A DNA stretch of 36,936 nucleotides from JAZKFT01 sp043760535 (lineage in GTDB: Bacteria > Bacteroidota > Bacteroidia > Chitinophagales > Chitinophagaceae). The notes under the pieces are model-generated. The model made no database searches, was not told the DNA's origin, and saw only the letters and a program-made list of their open reading frames with translations. Shown piece after piece: positions 16,524 through 25,940 of this stretch. A program made the translations under genes and the position numbers. Within the stretch, counting starts at the first letter, position 1. Each line of letters begins with the position of its first letter. The stretch lies in the NCBI GenBank assembly GCA_043760535.1, contig JAYUOV010000173.1, forward strand, positions 1-36,936, in the 5' to 3' direction.

Positions 16524-19190
16524 ATGCGCCTTACATACGCTAGGTCTTTAGCACTTGTATTGTCTGTTTTTTTACAGTCATTAGTTTTTGTAAACGCTCA
16601 GCGTTCTAAAACTACTATTAATGAGTCATGGAGTTTTTGTAAAGGAGCAGTAGCAAATGCACAAAAGGTAAATTTTAAAGATTCAGCATGGCAAAAAATA
16701 AACCTGCCACATACGTGGAATGCAGAAGATAGCTTTGATGATGAGCCCGGATACTACCGTGGTATTGGCTGGTATAGAAAAAGGATTTTTATAAACGAAG
16801 CATTTAAAAATAAACAGTTATTCCTCTACTTTGAAGCCGCCAACCAAACGGCGACTGTATATGTAAATGGGCAGCTTGCCGGTACGCATGTGGGTGGTTA
16901 TGCAGGTTTTTGTTTTAATATTTCTGCTTTTGCATTGTTTAATAAAGAAAATATTATTGCAGTAGAGGTAAGCAACGCTCACAATGAGAATGTGCCACCG
17001 CTATCTGGTGATTGGAGTTTTTACGGAGGTATTTATAGAGATGTTTTTTTAGTTGCAACCAACAATCTACATTTTAACATGACCGATTTTGCCTCACCAG
17101 GCATCTTTATAGAAACACCAACAGTAAACAATGATAATGCAGTCGTAAAAGTAAGGGGCAGTATTACTAACCAAACATCGGCGGCAGATAAAATAGAACT
17201 TGTTACCAAACTTATAAATGCTAGTGGCGAAATTATAGATGAAAAAAAATCATTAATACAAACAAAAGCAAATGGTACAGCTACTTTTGAGCAATTAACA
17301 AACAACATTGCAAAGCCCAATCTTTGGTCGCCGTCTAACCCCTATCTCTACACACTAAGTTGCGGTATATTTAAAAATGGTGTTTTAGTAGATGAATTGA
17401 AACAATCCGTTGGATTGCGCTGGTACACTTGCGATGCAGAAAATGGATTTATTTTAAATGGTAAGCCGCTTAGGCTTAATGGAGCTTGCCGTACACAAGA
17501 CTATCCACAAGTAGGCTTTGCAATACCTGATGAATTAAACAGATACGATGCTAAGTTATTAAAAGAAATGGGTGTTAATTTTTTAAGAGTGGCACATTAC
17601 AATATGGATCCTGCCTTTTTAGAAGAAATGGATAGGTTAGGCATCATGGTTTGGGAAGAAATACCCATAAGCGACGTAATTAGCAGCAAAAAGGCTTTTA
17701 GTGATATTAGCCATTACATGGTAAAAGAAATGATACGCCAAGACTATAACCATCCTTCTATAATAATGTGGGGTAATATGAACGAAGTTTTTTTAATGGC
17801 AAGTAAAACAATGAGCCCCCAACAACGCAAAAAATATGAGGAGCAGGTATTAGAACTGGCAACACAACTGGAAATTCTTACTCATAAGGAAGACCCTTAC
17901 AGACTTACAGGTGCAGCGTTTCACGGCGATAGAGTGTATGTTAAGGCGGGCTTGCATAAGGTTACCGATGTTGTAGGTTGGAACCTCTACTCAGGCTGGT
18001 ACGGTGGTAAATTCGAAGATTTTTCTGAAAGAATGGATGCAGAACACAAAGAATATCCAACAAAGCCAATAATTATAAGCGAATATGGTGCAGGTTCCGA
18101 CAAACGTATAAACTCCCTGCACCCAGAAACTTACGATTTTTCTAACCAGTATGCTCAGCTATTTCATGAATATTATTACGCAGAAATAGCCAAGCGAAAA
18201 TTTATTGTAGGTAGTAACATCTGGAATTTTATGGATTTTGGATCTGAGAAAAGAGAAGAATCCATGGCACATATTAATAACAAGGGTGTAGTTTACTTTA
18301 ACCGAGAAAAGAAAGATATTTTTTATTACTATAAGGCTGCTTTTACAGAGAGCCCAGTAATTCATATTGCATCCAGGGATTGGGCCTACCGTAAGGGGAC
18401 GCAACTACATGAAAAGGAAAAAAAAATTCTTCAACCCCTAAAAGTGTACTCCAATTTGCCCGAAGTGGAACTTTGGGTGAACGGCTTATCAACTGGAAAA
18501 AAAAAGGTTGAAAATTACTTTGCAGTTTGGGATGTGGCCTTACAGGCTTGTAAAAATACCATAGAGGCTATTGGGTACTTAAATGGGAAAAAAGAATCGG
18601 ACATGTTTTATGTGGATGCAGCAGTTCAGCCCATGCTACTTAATGATGCATCATTTAAAGAGTTGGCTGTAAATACTGGAGCTAGTTACCAATTTTGTAA
18701 TCCTACAACGCATTTTGTTTGGGAAGAAGACCAGCCCTACCAACCAGGCTCTTGGGGATATATTGGTGGAGAGGTGTTTCGAATAAAAAAAGGAAGAATT
18801 GGGAATATTAACAACATAAGAAATACAGACGAAGACGCAATTTATCAAACGGCAAGGATAGGGATGGACGCTTACCAATTTGACGTGGCAAATGGTGAGT
18901 ATGAAGTGGAACTTAGGTTTAATGAACCAAATGCAAATCCCGACCAAATTTTTTATGATCTTTCTCAAGTAACAAACAATGCTGAACTTTTAGAAAAAAG
19001 GATGTTTAATGTTACAATCAATAAACAAATGGTTTTGAAAGATTTAAATCTGGCCAAAGAATATGGGGTAAACACAGCTATTTACTTTAAGTACACTATT
19101 ACGGCAATAAATAATAAAGGTATCAATATTGCATTCTACGCCCAAAAAGGGAAGTCAACTATTAGCGGTATCAGAATTGTAAAGAAGTAA
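16524..19190 (+). CDS. Glycoside hydrolase family 2 with DUF4982 and malectin-like C-terminus
   Basis: 888 residues with a signal peptide (about 1-25, VFVNAQ). The order is a GH2 sugar-binding jelly roll (about 28-175; NLPHTWNAEDSFDDEPGYYRG), an Ig-like domain (about 185-305), a TIM barrel (about 310-610), DUF4982 (about 628-692; LPEVELWVNG) and a malectin-like domain (about 742-888; YQFDVANGEYEVELRFNEP). The acid/base is Glu421 in WGNMNEVF and the nucleophile Glu520 in IISEYGAGSD, so the enzyme should be active. GH2 covers beta-galactosidases, beta-glucuronidases, beta-mannosidases and others; the layout resembles PUL beta-galactosidase and beta-glucuronidase relatives, and specificity cannot be fixed here. 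It lies 236 bases before SusC. No lipobox or T9SS tail is present, which suggests a periplasmic enzyme. Confidence 0.92.
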   Translation: MRLTYARSLALVLSVFLQSLVFVNAQRSKTTINESWSFCKGAVANAQKVNFKDSAWQKINLPHTWNAEDSFDDEPGYYRGIGWYRKRIFINEAFKNKQLFLYFEAANQTATVYVNGQLAGTHVGGYAGFCFNISAFALFNKENIIAVEVSNAHNENVPPLSGDWSFYGGIYRDVFLVATNNLHFNMTDFASPGIFIETPTVNNDNAVVKVRGSITNQTSAADKIELVTKLINASGEIIDEKKSLIQTKANGTATFEQLTNNIAKPNLWSPSNPYLYTLSCGIFKNGVLVDELKQSVGLRWYTCDAENGFILNGKPLRLNGACRTQDYPQVGFAIPDELNRYDAKLLKEMGVNFLRVAHYNMDPAFLEEMDRLGIMVWEEIPISDVISSKKAFSDISHYMVKEMIRQDYNHPSIIMWGNMNEVFLMASKTMSPQQRKKYEEQVLELATQLEILTHKEDPYRLTGAAFHGDRVYVKAGLHKVTDVVGWNLYSGWYGGKFEDFSERMDAEHKEYPTKPIIISEYGAGSDKRINSLHPETYDFSNQYAQLFHEYYYAEIAKRKFIVGSNIWNFMDFGSEKREESMAHINNKGVVYFNREKKDIFYYYKAAFTESPVIHIASRDWAYRKGTQLHEKEKKILQPLKVYSNLPEVELWVNGLSTGKKKVENYFAVWDVALQACKNTIEAIGYLNGKKESDMFYVDAAVQPMLLNDASFKELAVNTGASYQFCNPTTHFVWEEDQPYQPGSWGYIGGEVFRIKKGRIGNINNIRNTDEDAIYQTARIGMDAYQFDVANGEYEVELRFNEPNANPDQIFYDLSQVTNNAELLEKRMFNVTINKQMVLKDLNLAKEYGVNTAIYFKYTITAINNKGINIAFYAQKGKSTISGIRIVKK

Positions 19191-19346
19191 GGTTAAATAA
19201 GGGCTTTTCCATTGAATATACTTTCACTTCTTACGATAAAGCCATTTTTTAGTGTTATTGATAATCAATTGAGTAAATCTTATTTTACAAAAATCACACT
19301 AATAAGTTCCAAATTTCATACCAAACAATTGCACATTTAAACAACA

Positions 19347-19380
19347 TTTGTACATACGCTTAAAAATAACATTAGTTTAT
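19347..19380 (+). promoter_or_regulatory. Candidate promoter of the susC-susD operon
   Basis: TTTG at 19347-19350 and TAGTTTAT at 19373-19380 resemble the Bacteroidota -33 (TTTG) and -7 (TAnnTTTG) elements, with a 22-base gap; the -7 departs at the last base. It ends 46 bases before the chosen SusC start. Weak evidence by eye only. Confidence 0.25.
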
Positions 19381-19426
19381 TTTTAAAAATAGAAGTTACT
19401 TAGATATTAATAAAAAATGATTGCTT

Positions 19427-22400
19427 ATGCCCAAACTACTTGTTAGAAATGAAACAGGATTGGTATCCTATTTCAAAAAAATCTCTTTTTTACTTTTCTT
19501 TCTTTCCCCTTTTTTGTTATTTGCCCAGCCCAAAATGATAACTGGTACTGTAAAAGACGAAAACGGGAAAGGACTGGCAGATGTATCTATTCGCCTAAAA
19601 AATAGACCCACGGTAGGAACGGTTACAGATTCTATCGGTAATTTCAAATTACGTTTAAACCCGGGTCAATTAATTTTGGTGTCTTATGTTAATTATAACC
19701 AAGTAGAAATTGCCGTTACTGTTAAAGACAATTACATAATCACCTTAAAGCCATCAGAAAAAGAGGTTGATGATGTAGTGGTAGTAGGATATGGGCTTCA
19801 GCGCAAACGTGACGTAACAGGATCTGTGGATAAAATAAATATTGCAGATCTACAAAAGGCACCCGTAGGTTCTTTTACAGAGGCTTTAGCTGGCAGAGCT
19901 GCAGGCGTTGTGGTTTCTTCCGGTGATGGACAGCCAGGGTCGGCCGCAAGAATTGTAATACGTGGTAATAATTCCGTTTCTCAAGACAATTCACCGCTGT
20001 ATGTTGTTGATGGTTTTCCATTAGAAAATCCCAACAATAATGTAATCAACCCCAACGATATTGAGTCGTTAGAAATTCTAAAAGATGCATCTGCAACAGC
20101 TATTTATGGGGCACGGGGTGCTAATGGTGTTATAATGATTACCACAAAATCTGGAAAACCAGGGCCAACAGTAGTTAGCTTTGGTATGTACATGGGTTAT
20201 CAAAATATTGCCAAAAAAATGGATTTAATGTCTCCTTTCGAGTTTGTTACGCTTCAACGTGAACGAGACTCATTGGCAAACAACTTTTTTTCAAGACCAG
20301 GTGGCATTTCCGGGCCTGGTTACGTTGCCGATTCTGCTTACTTCCGTTTCTCCTCCCCAAAAGATTATGAAAATATCGAAGCCATTGATTTTCAGAATAA
20401 GATTTTTCAAACATCACCTTTCAAAAACTACGATATCTCTATTAGAGGTGGTAACCAACAAACACGTTTTGCAATTTCGGGCAACTTGTTTGACCAAATG
20501 GGTATTATGGTTAATTCAGGATACAGAAGATATCAAGGAAGATTTGTTATTGATAACAATGTAACGAGCAAATTAAAAGTTGGGCTGAATGTAAATTACA
20601 GCAATGTATTATTAAATGGGCAATCACCTACTTATCTTAGTGCCGGTAACCCCAACTCATCTTTAAGTCTCATGGGCAATGTTTGGGGGTCTCGACCTGT
20701 AAACAGCATCTTGGCTAATGGAGCAGCAGATGCAGATCTTGATGATGATCTATTTGATCCCTTAGTAATCAATGGAGGCAATACGAGTGATTTTAGAATC
20801 AACCCGTACTTAAATCAAATACATATATTAAATAAAACTACAACAAATAATTTAATTGCTAATGCATTTGCTGAGTATAAAATATTTCCAGAATTAACGC
20901 TCCGTATCAATGGTGGGGTAACCTACTTAACCAACGAAGTACAGCAGTTCTATGATTCTAGCACTATTGCAGGAAGTATAAGAACATCTGCTGGCGCAGG
21001 ATCTGGAGTTAATGGGCAGGTTGTTATGAACAAGAATACAGTTTTATCCAATGAAAATATATTAACCTACTACAAGGTTTTTCGTAAACTGCATAGCCTA
21101 ACAGTAACAGGTGTAGTTTCTACACAAACGGGTAATACAGCCTCACAAGGGCACCGTGCAATTTTTGTACCCAATCAGTCATTGGGTATCAGTGGCTTAG
21201 ATGAAGGTACTGCACAATCTATATCAGCTACCAGCTCATTGTGGGCATTAGCCTCATTTACAGGCAGAATTAATTATGATTATAAAAAACGATATTTTCT
21301 AACCGGTACTTTACGGTCAGACGGATCTTCCAAGTTTTCTCCTGCAAACAAATGGAGCTATTTTCCATCAGGTGCATTTAAGTGGCGTTTTTCTGAAGAA
21401 AATTTTTTCCAATCTCTTAAAAGCAAATTTTTTAACGATGCAAGCTTTCGTCTAACTTATGGCTTGTCTGGTAATAATAGGGTAACCGATTTTAGTTACC
21501 TGTCGCCTATTGTTGTGGGTTTTAATTCAAACGGTAATCATTCATACGTTTTTAACAACACCATTATAACGGGTGCAACCCCCGGTTCTCTCGGAAATAG
21601 CAACCTTAAATGGGAAACTACTGCTCAATTCGATGCAGGTTTAGATTTGGCCTTTTTTAAAAACAGGATTACACTGGTAGCAGATGTATATAGGAAAACA
21701 ACTAGAGACCTATTATTGAATGCAATAGTACCCGCATCTTTAGGTTACAACAATGCTTTAAAAAACATTGGTACCATACAAAACCAAGGCTTGGAACTGG
21801 GATTGAACGCAACTGTTATTAAGAAAACTAATTTTACATGGAACACAAGCTTTAATATTTCGTGGAACCAAAGCAAAGTGGTGAACTTAACCGAAAATCA
21901 AGAGTCCATTTTAAATGCAGTACCATTTGATAGAAACTACGCATCATTGCCAGCTTACATAACAAAACTAGGCCAACCACTCGGCCAACTATACGGCTTA
22001 CAATGGGATGGAGTTTACCAATACAGCGATTTCAATAGTACAACTGGTAATAATTCTTTTGCAAGTAATGTAGGTACTGGTTCTAAATGGATATTGAAGG
22101 ACAATATAACTACAAATGGTGCTGTAAACACCCGGTCTCAGGTACAGCCCGGCGATATTAAATACAAAGACTTAAATGGTGATGGTATTATCAGTACTTC
22201 GGACTATACGGTTATTGGCCGCGGCCTGCCAATTCATACTGGTGGTATCAGTAATAATTTTACTTACAAAAATTTCGATTTGAATCTTTTTCTGCAATGG
22301 AGTTATGGTAACGACATACAGAATGCTAACCGTATCATTTTCGAAGGCAATGCATCTACCCGTGCTAATTTAAACCAGTTTGCTAGTTACAAGGATAGAT

Positions 22401-22726
22401 GGACACCAGAAAACCAAAGTAATGAGTACTTCCGTTCGTGGGGTGCCGGTCCCTCTGCATTTTCATCCAGAACTGTTGAAGACGGATCTTACATAAGGTT
22501 AAAGACTGTACAATTGGGCTACACACTTTCTACTAAATTTTTAAAGAAGCTCAAAATCAAGACTTTCAAAGTATATGCATCAGCACAAAATCTGCTTACG
22601 CTAACCAGATATTCCGGTATAGATCCTGAAATAAGTATTACAAGTTCAGTATTGACACCAGGATTTGACTTTTCGCCATATCCCAGAGCAAAAACAGTTG
22701 TATTTGGAGTAAATCTTTCCTTTTAG
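19427..22726 (+). CDS. SusC/RagA-type TonB-dependent outer-membrane transporter
   Basis: 1099 residues from ATG 19427; the frame also opens with a TTG at 19421, and an out-of-frame ATG at 19417 runs into a stop. A signal peptide (about 1-33, LLFAQ) is followed by a carboxypeptidase-regulatory-like domain (about 38-112; ITGTVKDENGKGLADVSIRLK, TVTDSIGNFKL), then the SusC signature and plug (DVVVVGYG, LAGRAAGVVVSSGDGQPG, IEILKDASATAIYGARGANG-like segment, about 118-245) and a beta-barrel ending in an aromatic strand (VVFGVNLSF). It imports oligosaccharides together with SusD, driven by TonB. Eighteen bases separate it from SusD, typical of one transcript. Confidence 0.97.
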   Translation: MPKLLVRNETGLVSYFKKISFLLFFLSPFLLFAQPKMITGTVKDENGKGLADVSIRLKNRPTVGTVTDSIGNFKLRLNPGQLILVSYVNYNQVEIAVTVKDNYIITLKPSEKEVDDVVVVGYGLQRKRDVTGSVDKINIADLQKAPVGSFTEALAGRAAGVVVSSGDGQPGSAARIVIRGNNSVSQDNSPLYVVDGFPLENPNNNVINPNDIESLEILKDASATAIYGARGANGVIMITTKSGKPGPTVVSFGMYMGYQNIAKKMDLMSPFEFVTLQRERDSLANNFFSRPGGISGPGYVADSAYFRFSSPKDYENIEAIDFQNKIFQTSPFKNYDISIRGGNQQTRFAISGNLFDQMGIMVNSGYRRYQGRFVIDNNVTSKLKVGLNVNYSNVLLNGQSPTYLSAGNPNSSLSLMGNVWGSRPVNSILANGAADADLDDDLFDPLVINGGNTSDFRINPYLNQIHILNKTTTNNLIANAFAEYKIFPELTLRINGGVTYLTNEVQQFYDSSTIAGSIRTSAGAGSGVNGQVVMNKNTVLSNENILTYYKVFRKLHSLTVTGVVSTQTGNTASQGHRAIFVPNQSLGISGLDEGTAQSISATSSLWALASFTGRINYDYKKRYFLTGTLRSDGSSKFSPANKWSYFPSGAFKWRFSEENFFQSLKSKFFNDASFRLTYGLSGNNRVTDFSYLSPIVVGFNSNGNHSYVFNNTIITGATPGSLGNSNLKWETTAQFDAGLDLAFFKNRITLVADVYRKTTRDLLLNAIVPASLGYNNALKNIGTIQNQGLELGLNATVIKKTNFTWNTSFNISWNQSKVVNLTENQESILNAVPFDRNYASLPAYITKLGQPLGQLYGLQWDGVYQYSDFNSTTGNNSFASNVGTGSKWILKDNITTNGAVNTRSQVQPGDIKYKDLNGDGIISTSDYTVIGRGLPIHTGGISNNFTYKNFDLNLFLQWSYGNDIQNANRIIFEGNASTRANLNQFASYKDRWTPENQSNEYFRSWGAGPSAFSSRTVEDGSYIRLKTVQLGYTLSTKFLKKLKIKTFKVYASAQNLLTLTRYSGIDPEISITSSVLTPGFDFSPYPRAKTVVFGVNLSF

Positions 22727-22744
22727 TTTTAAAAAAAATATTTT

Positions 22745-24694
22745 ATGAAATTTAAGTATATATATTTATTTATAGTATTATCGGCAACAAATTTTTCTTG
22801 TAAAAAATTTTTGGACACAAAGCCAACTGATTTTTTACAACAAGAAACCTATTACCAAAACGAGGCACAGTTAATTAGTGCATTGGCTGGCGTGTATGAT
22901 CCATTGGGCAGTTACAGCCAATCGTTGTATTCTTTGGGAATTCCGGGTGTGCTTTCGCTTACATCTGATGATGTATATTACAGGTTTATCCCCACTACAC
23001 AGCAAGCATCAGCAAACAACAGTCACGATTTTACAAATCTTTACATAGTAGGTTTTTGGGAATGGTGTTATAAGGGTATAGAGAGGGCAAATGTGTTACT
23101 TGCCAACATTGACAGAGTTCAGAATATAAACAAATTATCAAAAGATGCTGTAACTGGAGAGGCTAAATTTTTAAGGGCTTATTATCATTTTTTATTAGTA
23201 CAAAACTTTGGTGATATTCCCCTAAAAATAACTCCAACAACAGACCCTTCTATCGTTAATGTACCACGTACGCCAACTAAGCAGGTTTATGATCAGATAC
23301 TTAAAGACATGACTGAAGCAGAAGCTCTAGTTTTTCCGGGATATACTCAGTTTGGTAATTCATCCAGCAGAATTACTAAAACCATAGTACAAGGTGTTCT
23401 TGCACGTGTTTGTTTATTTATGGCGGGTTTTCCATTACAGGATAATACCAAATATGCAGAAGCATTAGCTTGGACAAATAAAGTAGAAGCATCCGGTATT
23501 CATTCCCTTAATACTGGTTATGAACCAAATCCAGTAAATATCCGGGGAGGTATTGGTGATTCTTTAATGTATAATGCCACCAATAACAATCCTGGTTATG
23601 TAAATAATCCTTATAGTCAGGTATTTCTTTACGAATCCAGGGGTGAATATTATATTAAGGAAAATATGTGGGAAGTTGATTTTAATGCCAATTCAATTGC
23701 TAATGAAAGCGGAGCTATCGGCGGATTAGTGTATGGTATTGAGTGCGGATCAAATTTTAGTCTTTTAGGTAGATGTTCTAACCCGGTAGGCACACATCAA
23801 AGATTATATATCTCTTATGGTGCCGGAGATTTGAGAAGAGACTGGAATTGTGCACCTTACTCTTACAATGCTGTGCCTGCACGTGCATTTATAACTGCAA
23901 ATTCGCCTGCCAGCGGAAGTTTAATGGGAAGGCCCTGTGCAAAGTGGAGACGCGAATATGAACCAATTGCATCTGGTGCAGTTGACAAAACAGCTTGGTT
24001 TACAAGCATTAAATATCCTTTACTACGTTACGCAGATGTTTTACTTATGAAGGCAGAAGCAGAAAATCAGACCAATGGACCTACAGCGGTGGCTTTTGAT
24101 GCCGTTAATCAGATAAGAAGAAGGGCGTTTGGTATTGTAAATGGAACTGCTCCTATAAGAGCAATAAGTATTACCAACCAAGGTTCAGGTTATACATCGG
24201 CACCAACAGTAACAATTTCCGGAACCAACGTAGCCTCAGCTACAGCAACCATTACGGCTGGAAGGGTTACCGCTATAAGCATTCGTAATGCTGGAATAGG
24301 TTTTTCTGTAGCACCCATTATAACTATTACTGGTGGTGGAGGTACTGGAGCTTTAGCCACAGCAACTATTTATGCTAATACCGATGCCGATTTACCAATG
24401 AGTTTATCTAAAAATGCTATGCAGGATTCCATTGTAATGGAACGTTACAGAGAATTTCCTGGCGAAAGTTTAAGAAGAAATGATTTAATAAGGTGGGGTA
24501 TCTACTTATCAACGTTTCAAAATTTGCAGAATTATAACAACTCAACTGGTATTGCTCCTACAAATACTACTTTTGTAAGAGCCAATTTAATGATTTCAAA
24601 TACATTGGCTGGTGGTAGCAAATTCTTGTTTTTCCCTATTCCTTCTACAGAAATATTGGTTAATAAAGCAATGACTCAAAACCCGGGGTGGTAG
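22745..24694 (+). CDS. SusD/RagB-type surface glycan-binding lipoprotein with an inserted repeat module
   Basis: 649 residues, longer than most SusD proteins. The lipobox is at Cys19 (SATNFSCKKFLDTKP), and SusD hallmarks follow (WEWCYKGIERAN, AKFLRAYYHFLLVQNFGDIPL, YPLLRYADVLLMKAEAENQ, RYREFPGESLRRNDLIRWG). It caps the SusC barrel and delivers glycan. Between the two C-terminal helices-rich segments, residues about 473-542 are not SusD-like: two copies of a Gly/Thr-rich repeat (GSGYTSAPTVTISG and GIGFSVAPIITITG), known from beta-structured surface and tail-fibre proteins. It lies 44 bases upstream of the DUF5017 gene. Confidence 0.95.
   Translation: MKFKYIYLFIVLSATNFSCKKFLDTKPTDFLQQETYYQNEAQLISALAGVYDPLGSYSQSLYSLGIPGVLSLTSDDVYYRFIPTTQQASANNSHDFTNLYIVGFWEWCYKGIERANVLLANIDRVQNINKLSKDAVTGEAKFLRAYYHFLLVQNFGDIPLKITPTTDPSIVNVPRTPTKQVYDQILKDMTEAEALVFPGYTQFGNSSSRITKTIVQGVLARVCLFMAGFPLQDNTKYAEALAWTNKVEASGIHSLNTGYEPNPVNIRGGIGDSLMYNATNNNPGYVNNPYSQVFLYESRGEYYIKENMWEVDFNANSIANESGAIGGLVYGIECGSNFSLLGRCSNPVGTHQRLYISYGAGDLRRDWNCAPYSYNAVPARAFITANSPASGSLMGRPCAKWRREYEPIASGAVDKTAWFTSIKYPLLRYADVLLMKAEAENQTNGPTAVAFDAVNQIRRRAFGIVNGTAPIRAISITNQGSGYTSAPTVTISGTNVASATATITAGRVTAISIRNAGIGFSVAPIITITGGGGTGALATATIYANTDADLPMSLSKNAMQDSIVMERYREFPGESLRRNDLIRWGIYLSTFQNLQNYNNSTGIAPTNTTFVRANLMISNTLAGGSKFLFFPIPSTEILVNKAMTQNPGW
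24161..24370 (+). repeat. Two-repeat module inserted within SusD
   Basis: These 210 bases encode two imperfect units of the type (A-I-S-I-x-N-x-G-x-G-[YF]-x-x-A-P-x-[VI]-T-I-[ST]-G), each followed by an ATATI-like strand. The flanks rejoin SusD family sequence (AVNQIRRRAFG before, MQDSIVMERYREFPGE after), which marks it as an insertion that keeps the frame. Confidence 0.8.
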
Positions 24695-24738
24695 ATTAAG
24701 ATGTATCAATTTAATTTCACTAAAATAAATTTGCTCTT

Positions 24739-25776
24739 ATGCAATTAAAAATAATATCATTTTCTGCCATTCTTTTATTGGGTATGGCTTCTTGCTCAAA
24801 AGATATCCCGATGAGTGAACTAAATTTTGAAGTAACTACTATCAATAATAAGTTAGAAACGACTACAAATTTTAAAATTGGCGATACAATAAACTTTAAA
24901 TTTTCAGGTAATCCAGACAGAATTACCTTTTTTTCTGGCGAAATTGGTAACCGATATGAGTTTAAAGACAGGGTATCTGATACTAGTAGTAATGTTGTTT
25001 TTAATTTTTTATCATCTATCAATACTTCAGGTGCAAGTGGCACCATGAAACTTTTGGTGTCAACAGATTTTGCTGGGTATAAACAAAACAATGCAGTTGA
25101 CTCACTTGCAGTAAACAAAGCAATGTGGGCTGATATTTCATCTAGGGCTATTTGGGCAACTAATGCCACAGCCACAGCTTCTGGTAATATTAATTTAGCC
25201 GATTATGCAACACAAAAAAAGCCAATTTATATGGCTTTCCGTTATGAAGCTATGGCTGCTACCACACAATCAAGATGGACACTTAATGGTTTTAGCATAC
25301 GGCATACTATAGCTGATACATCTTATTTAATAAATAGTACAAATCTTATAGTGCCCACGGTATTTCCTGCTTGGTCTGCAAGCCAGGGTTGGGGTACTAT
25401 TAACAGTATAAACCCATTGATAAAGTTTGTACTGTTTTCAGGCGCTGCTGCTACTACTGCATCAGCATCTTTATCTGCCACTACTAGTTTTGGAATTACT
25501 GGCGCTACAGTTGCAAGTAGTGCTGTTGCCACAGAGAACTGGTTGGTAGCTGGTCCCTTAGATTTGTTTAAAGTACTGCCAGATGCAGGGCTATCTATTA
25601 AAGACATGAGCGAAAATGCAATGAATATTAGCAAGGGTTTCTATACATCTTTTATTGGTAACTATACATATAGGTTTACAACTCGTGGCACATACAATGT
25701 GGTTTTCTTAGCTTCTAATGACACTAGGTACGGTCAGAAAACTGTTGCAAAAACAATTAAGATTGTTGTAAATTAA
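24739..25776 (+). CDS. DUF5017-type lipoprotein, likely surface glycan-binding protein
   Basis: 345 residues with a lipobox at Cys19 (GMASCSKD). The opening segment (FEVTTINNKLETTTNFKIGDTINFKFSGN, in part; PDRITFFSGEIGNRYEFKD) matches the DUF5017 pattern of proteins that follow SusD in PULs. No catalytic motif is visible. The rest is Ser/Thr/Ala-rich beta-type sequence with a final PKD-like strand segment (YRFTTRGTYNVVFLASN). Position right after SusC and SusD with a 44-base gap suggests a surface binding lipoprotein of the import complex. The function is inferred from context, and no ligand can be named. Confidence 0.8.
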   Translation: MQLKIISFSAILLLGMASCSKDIPMSELNFEVTTINNKLETTTNFKIGDTINFKFSGNPDRITFFSGEIGNRYEFKDRVSDTSSNVVFNFLSSINTSGASGTMKLLVSTDFAGYKQNNAVDSLAVNKAMWADISSRAIWATNATATASGNINLADYATQKKPIYMAFRYEAMAATTQSRWTLNGFSIRHTIADTSYLINSTNLIVPTVFPAWSASQGWGTINSINPLIKFVLFSGAAATTASASLSATTSFGITGATVASSAVATENWLVAGPLDLFKVLPDAGLSIKDMSENAMNISKGFYTSFIGNYTYRFTTRGTYNVVFLASNDTRYGQKTVAKTIKIVVN

Positions 25777-25940
25777 TAATGTTGCTTTCTTGCAGGATAT
25801 TGATGAAATAGTATAGCCATTATATGGTTTGTGCATACTATTGAATGTATTATTGCCGTGCTAGCTAATCAGTTTAAATAGAAATATCATTAGTATATAC
25901 TATTTATAAAGTAATTTAATAAAAGAAAATTAAGAGAGCA

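Noticed and set aside
16327..16551. Possible 74-codon plus-strand gene before GH2
   Set aside because: It starts at a non-ATG codon, crosses an inverted-repeat element and overlaps the GH2 start; no protein-like character.
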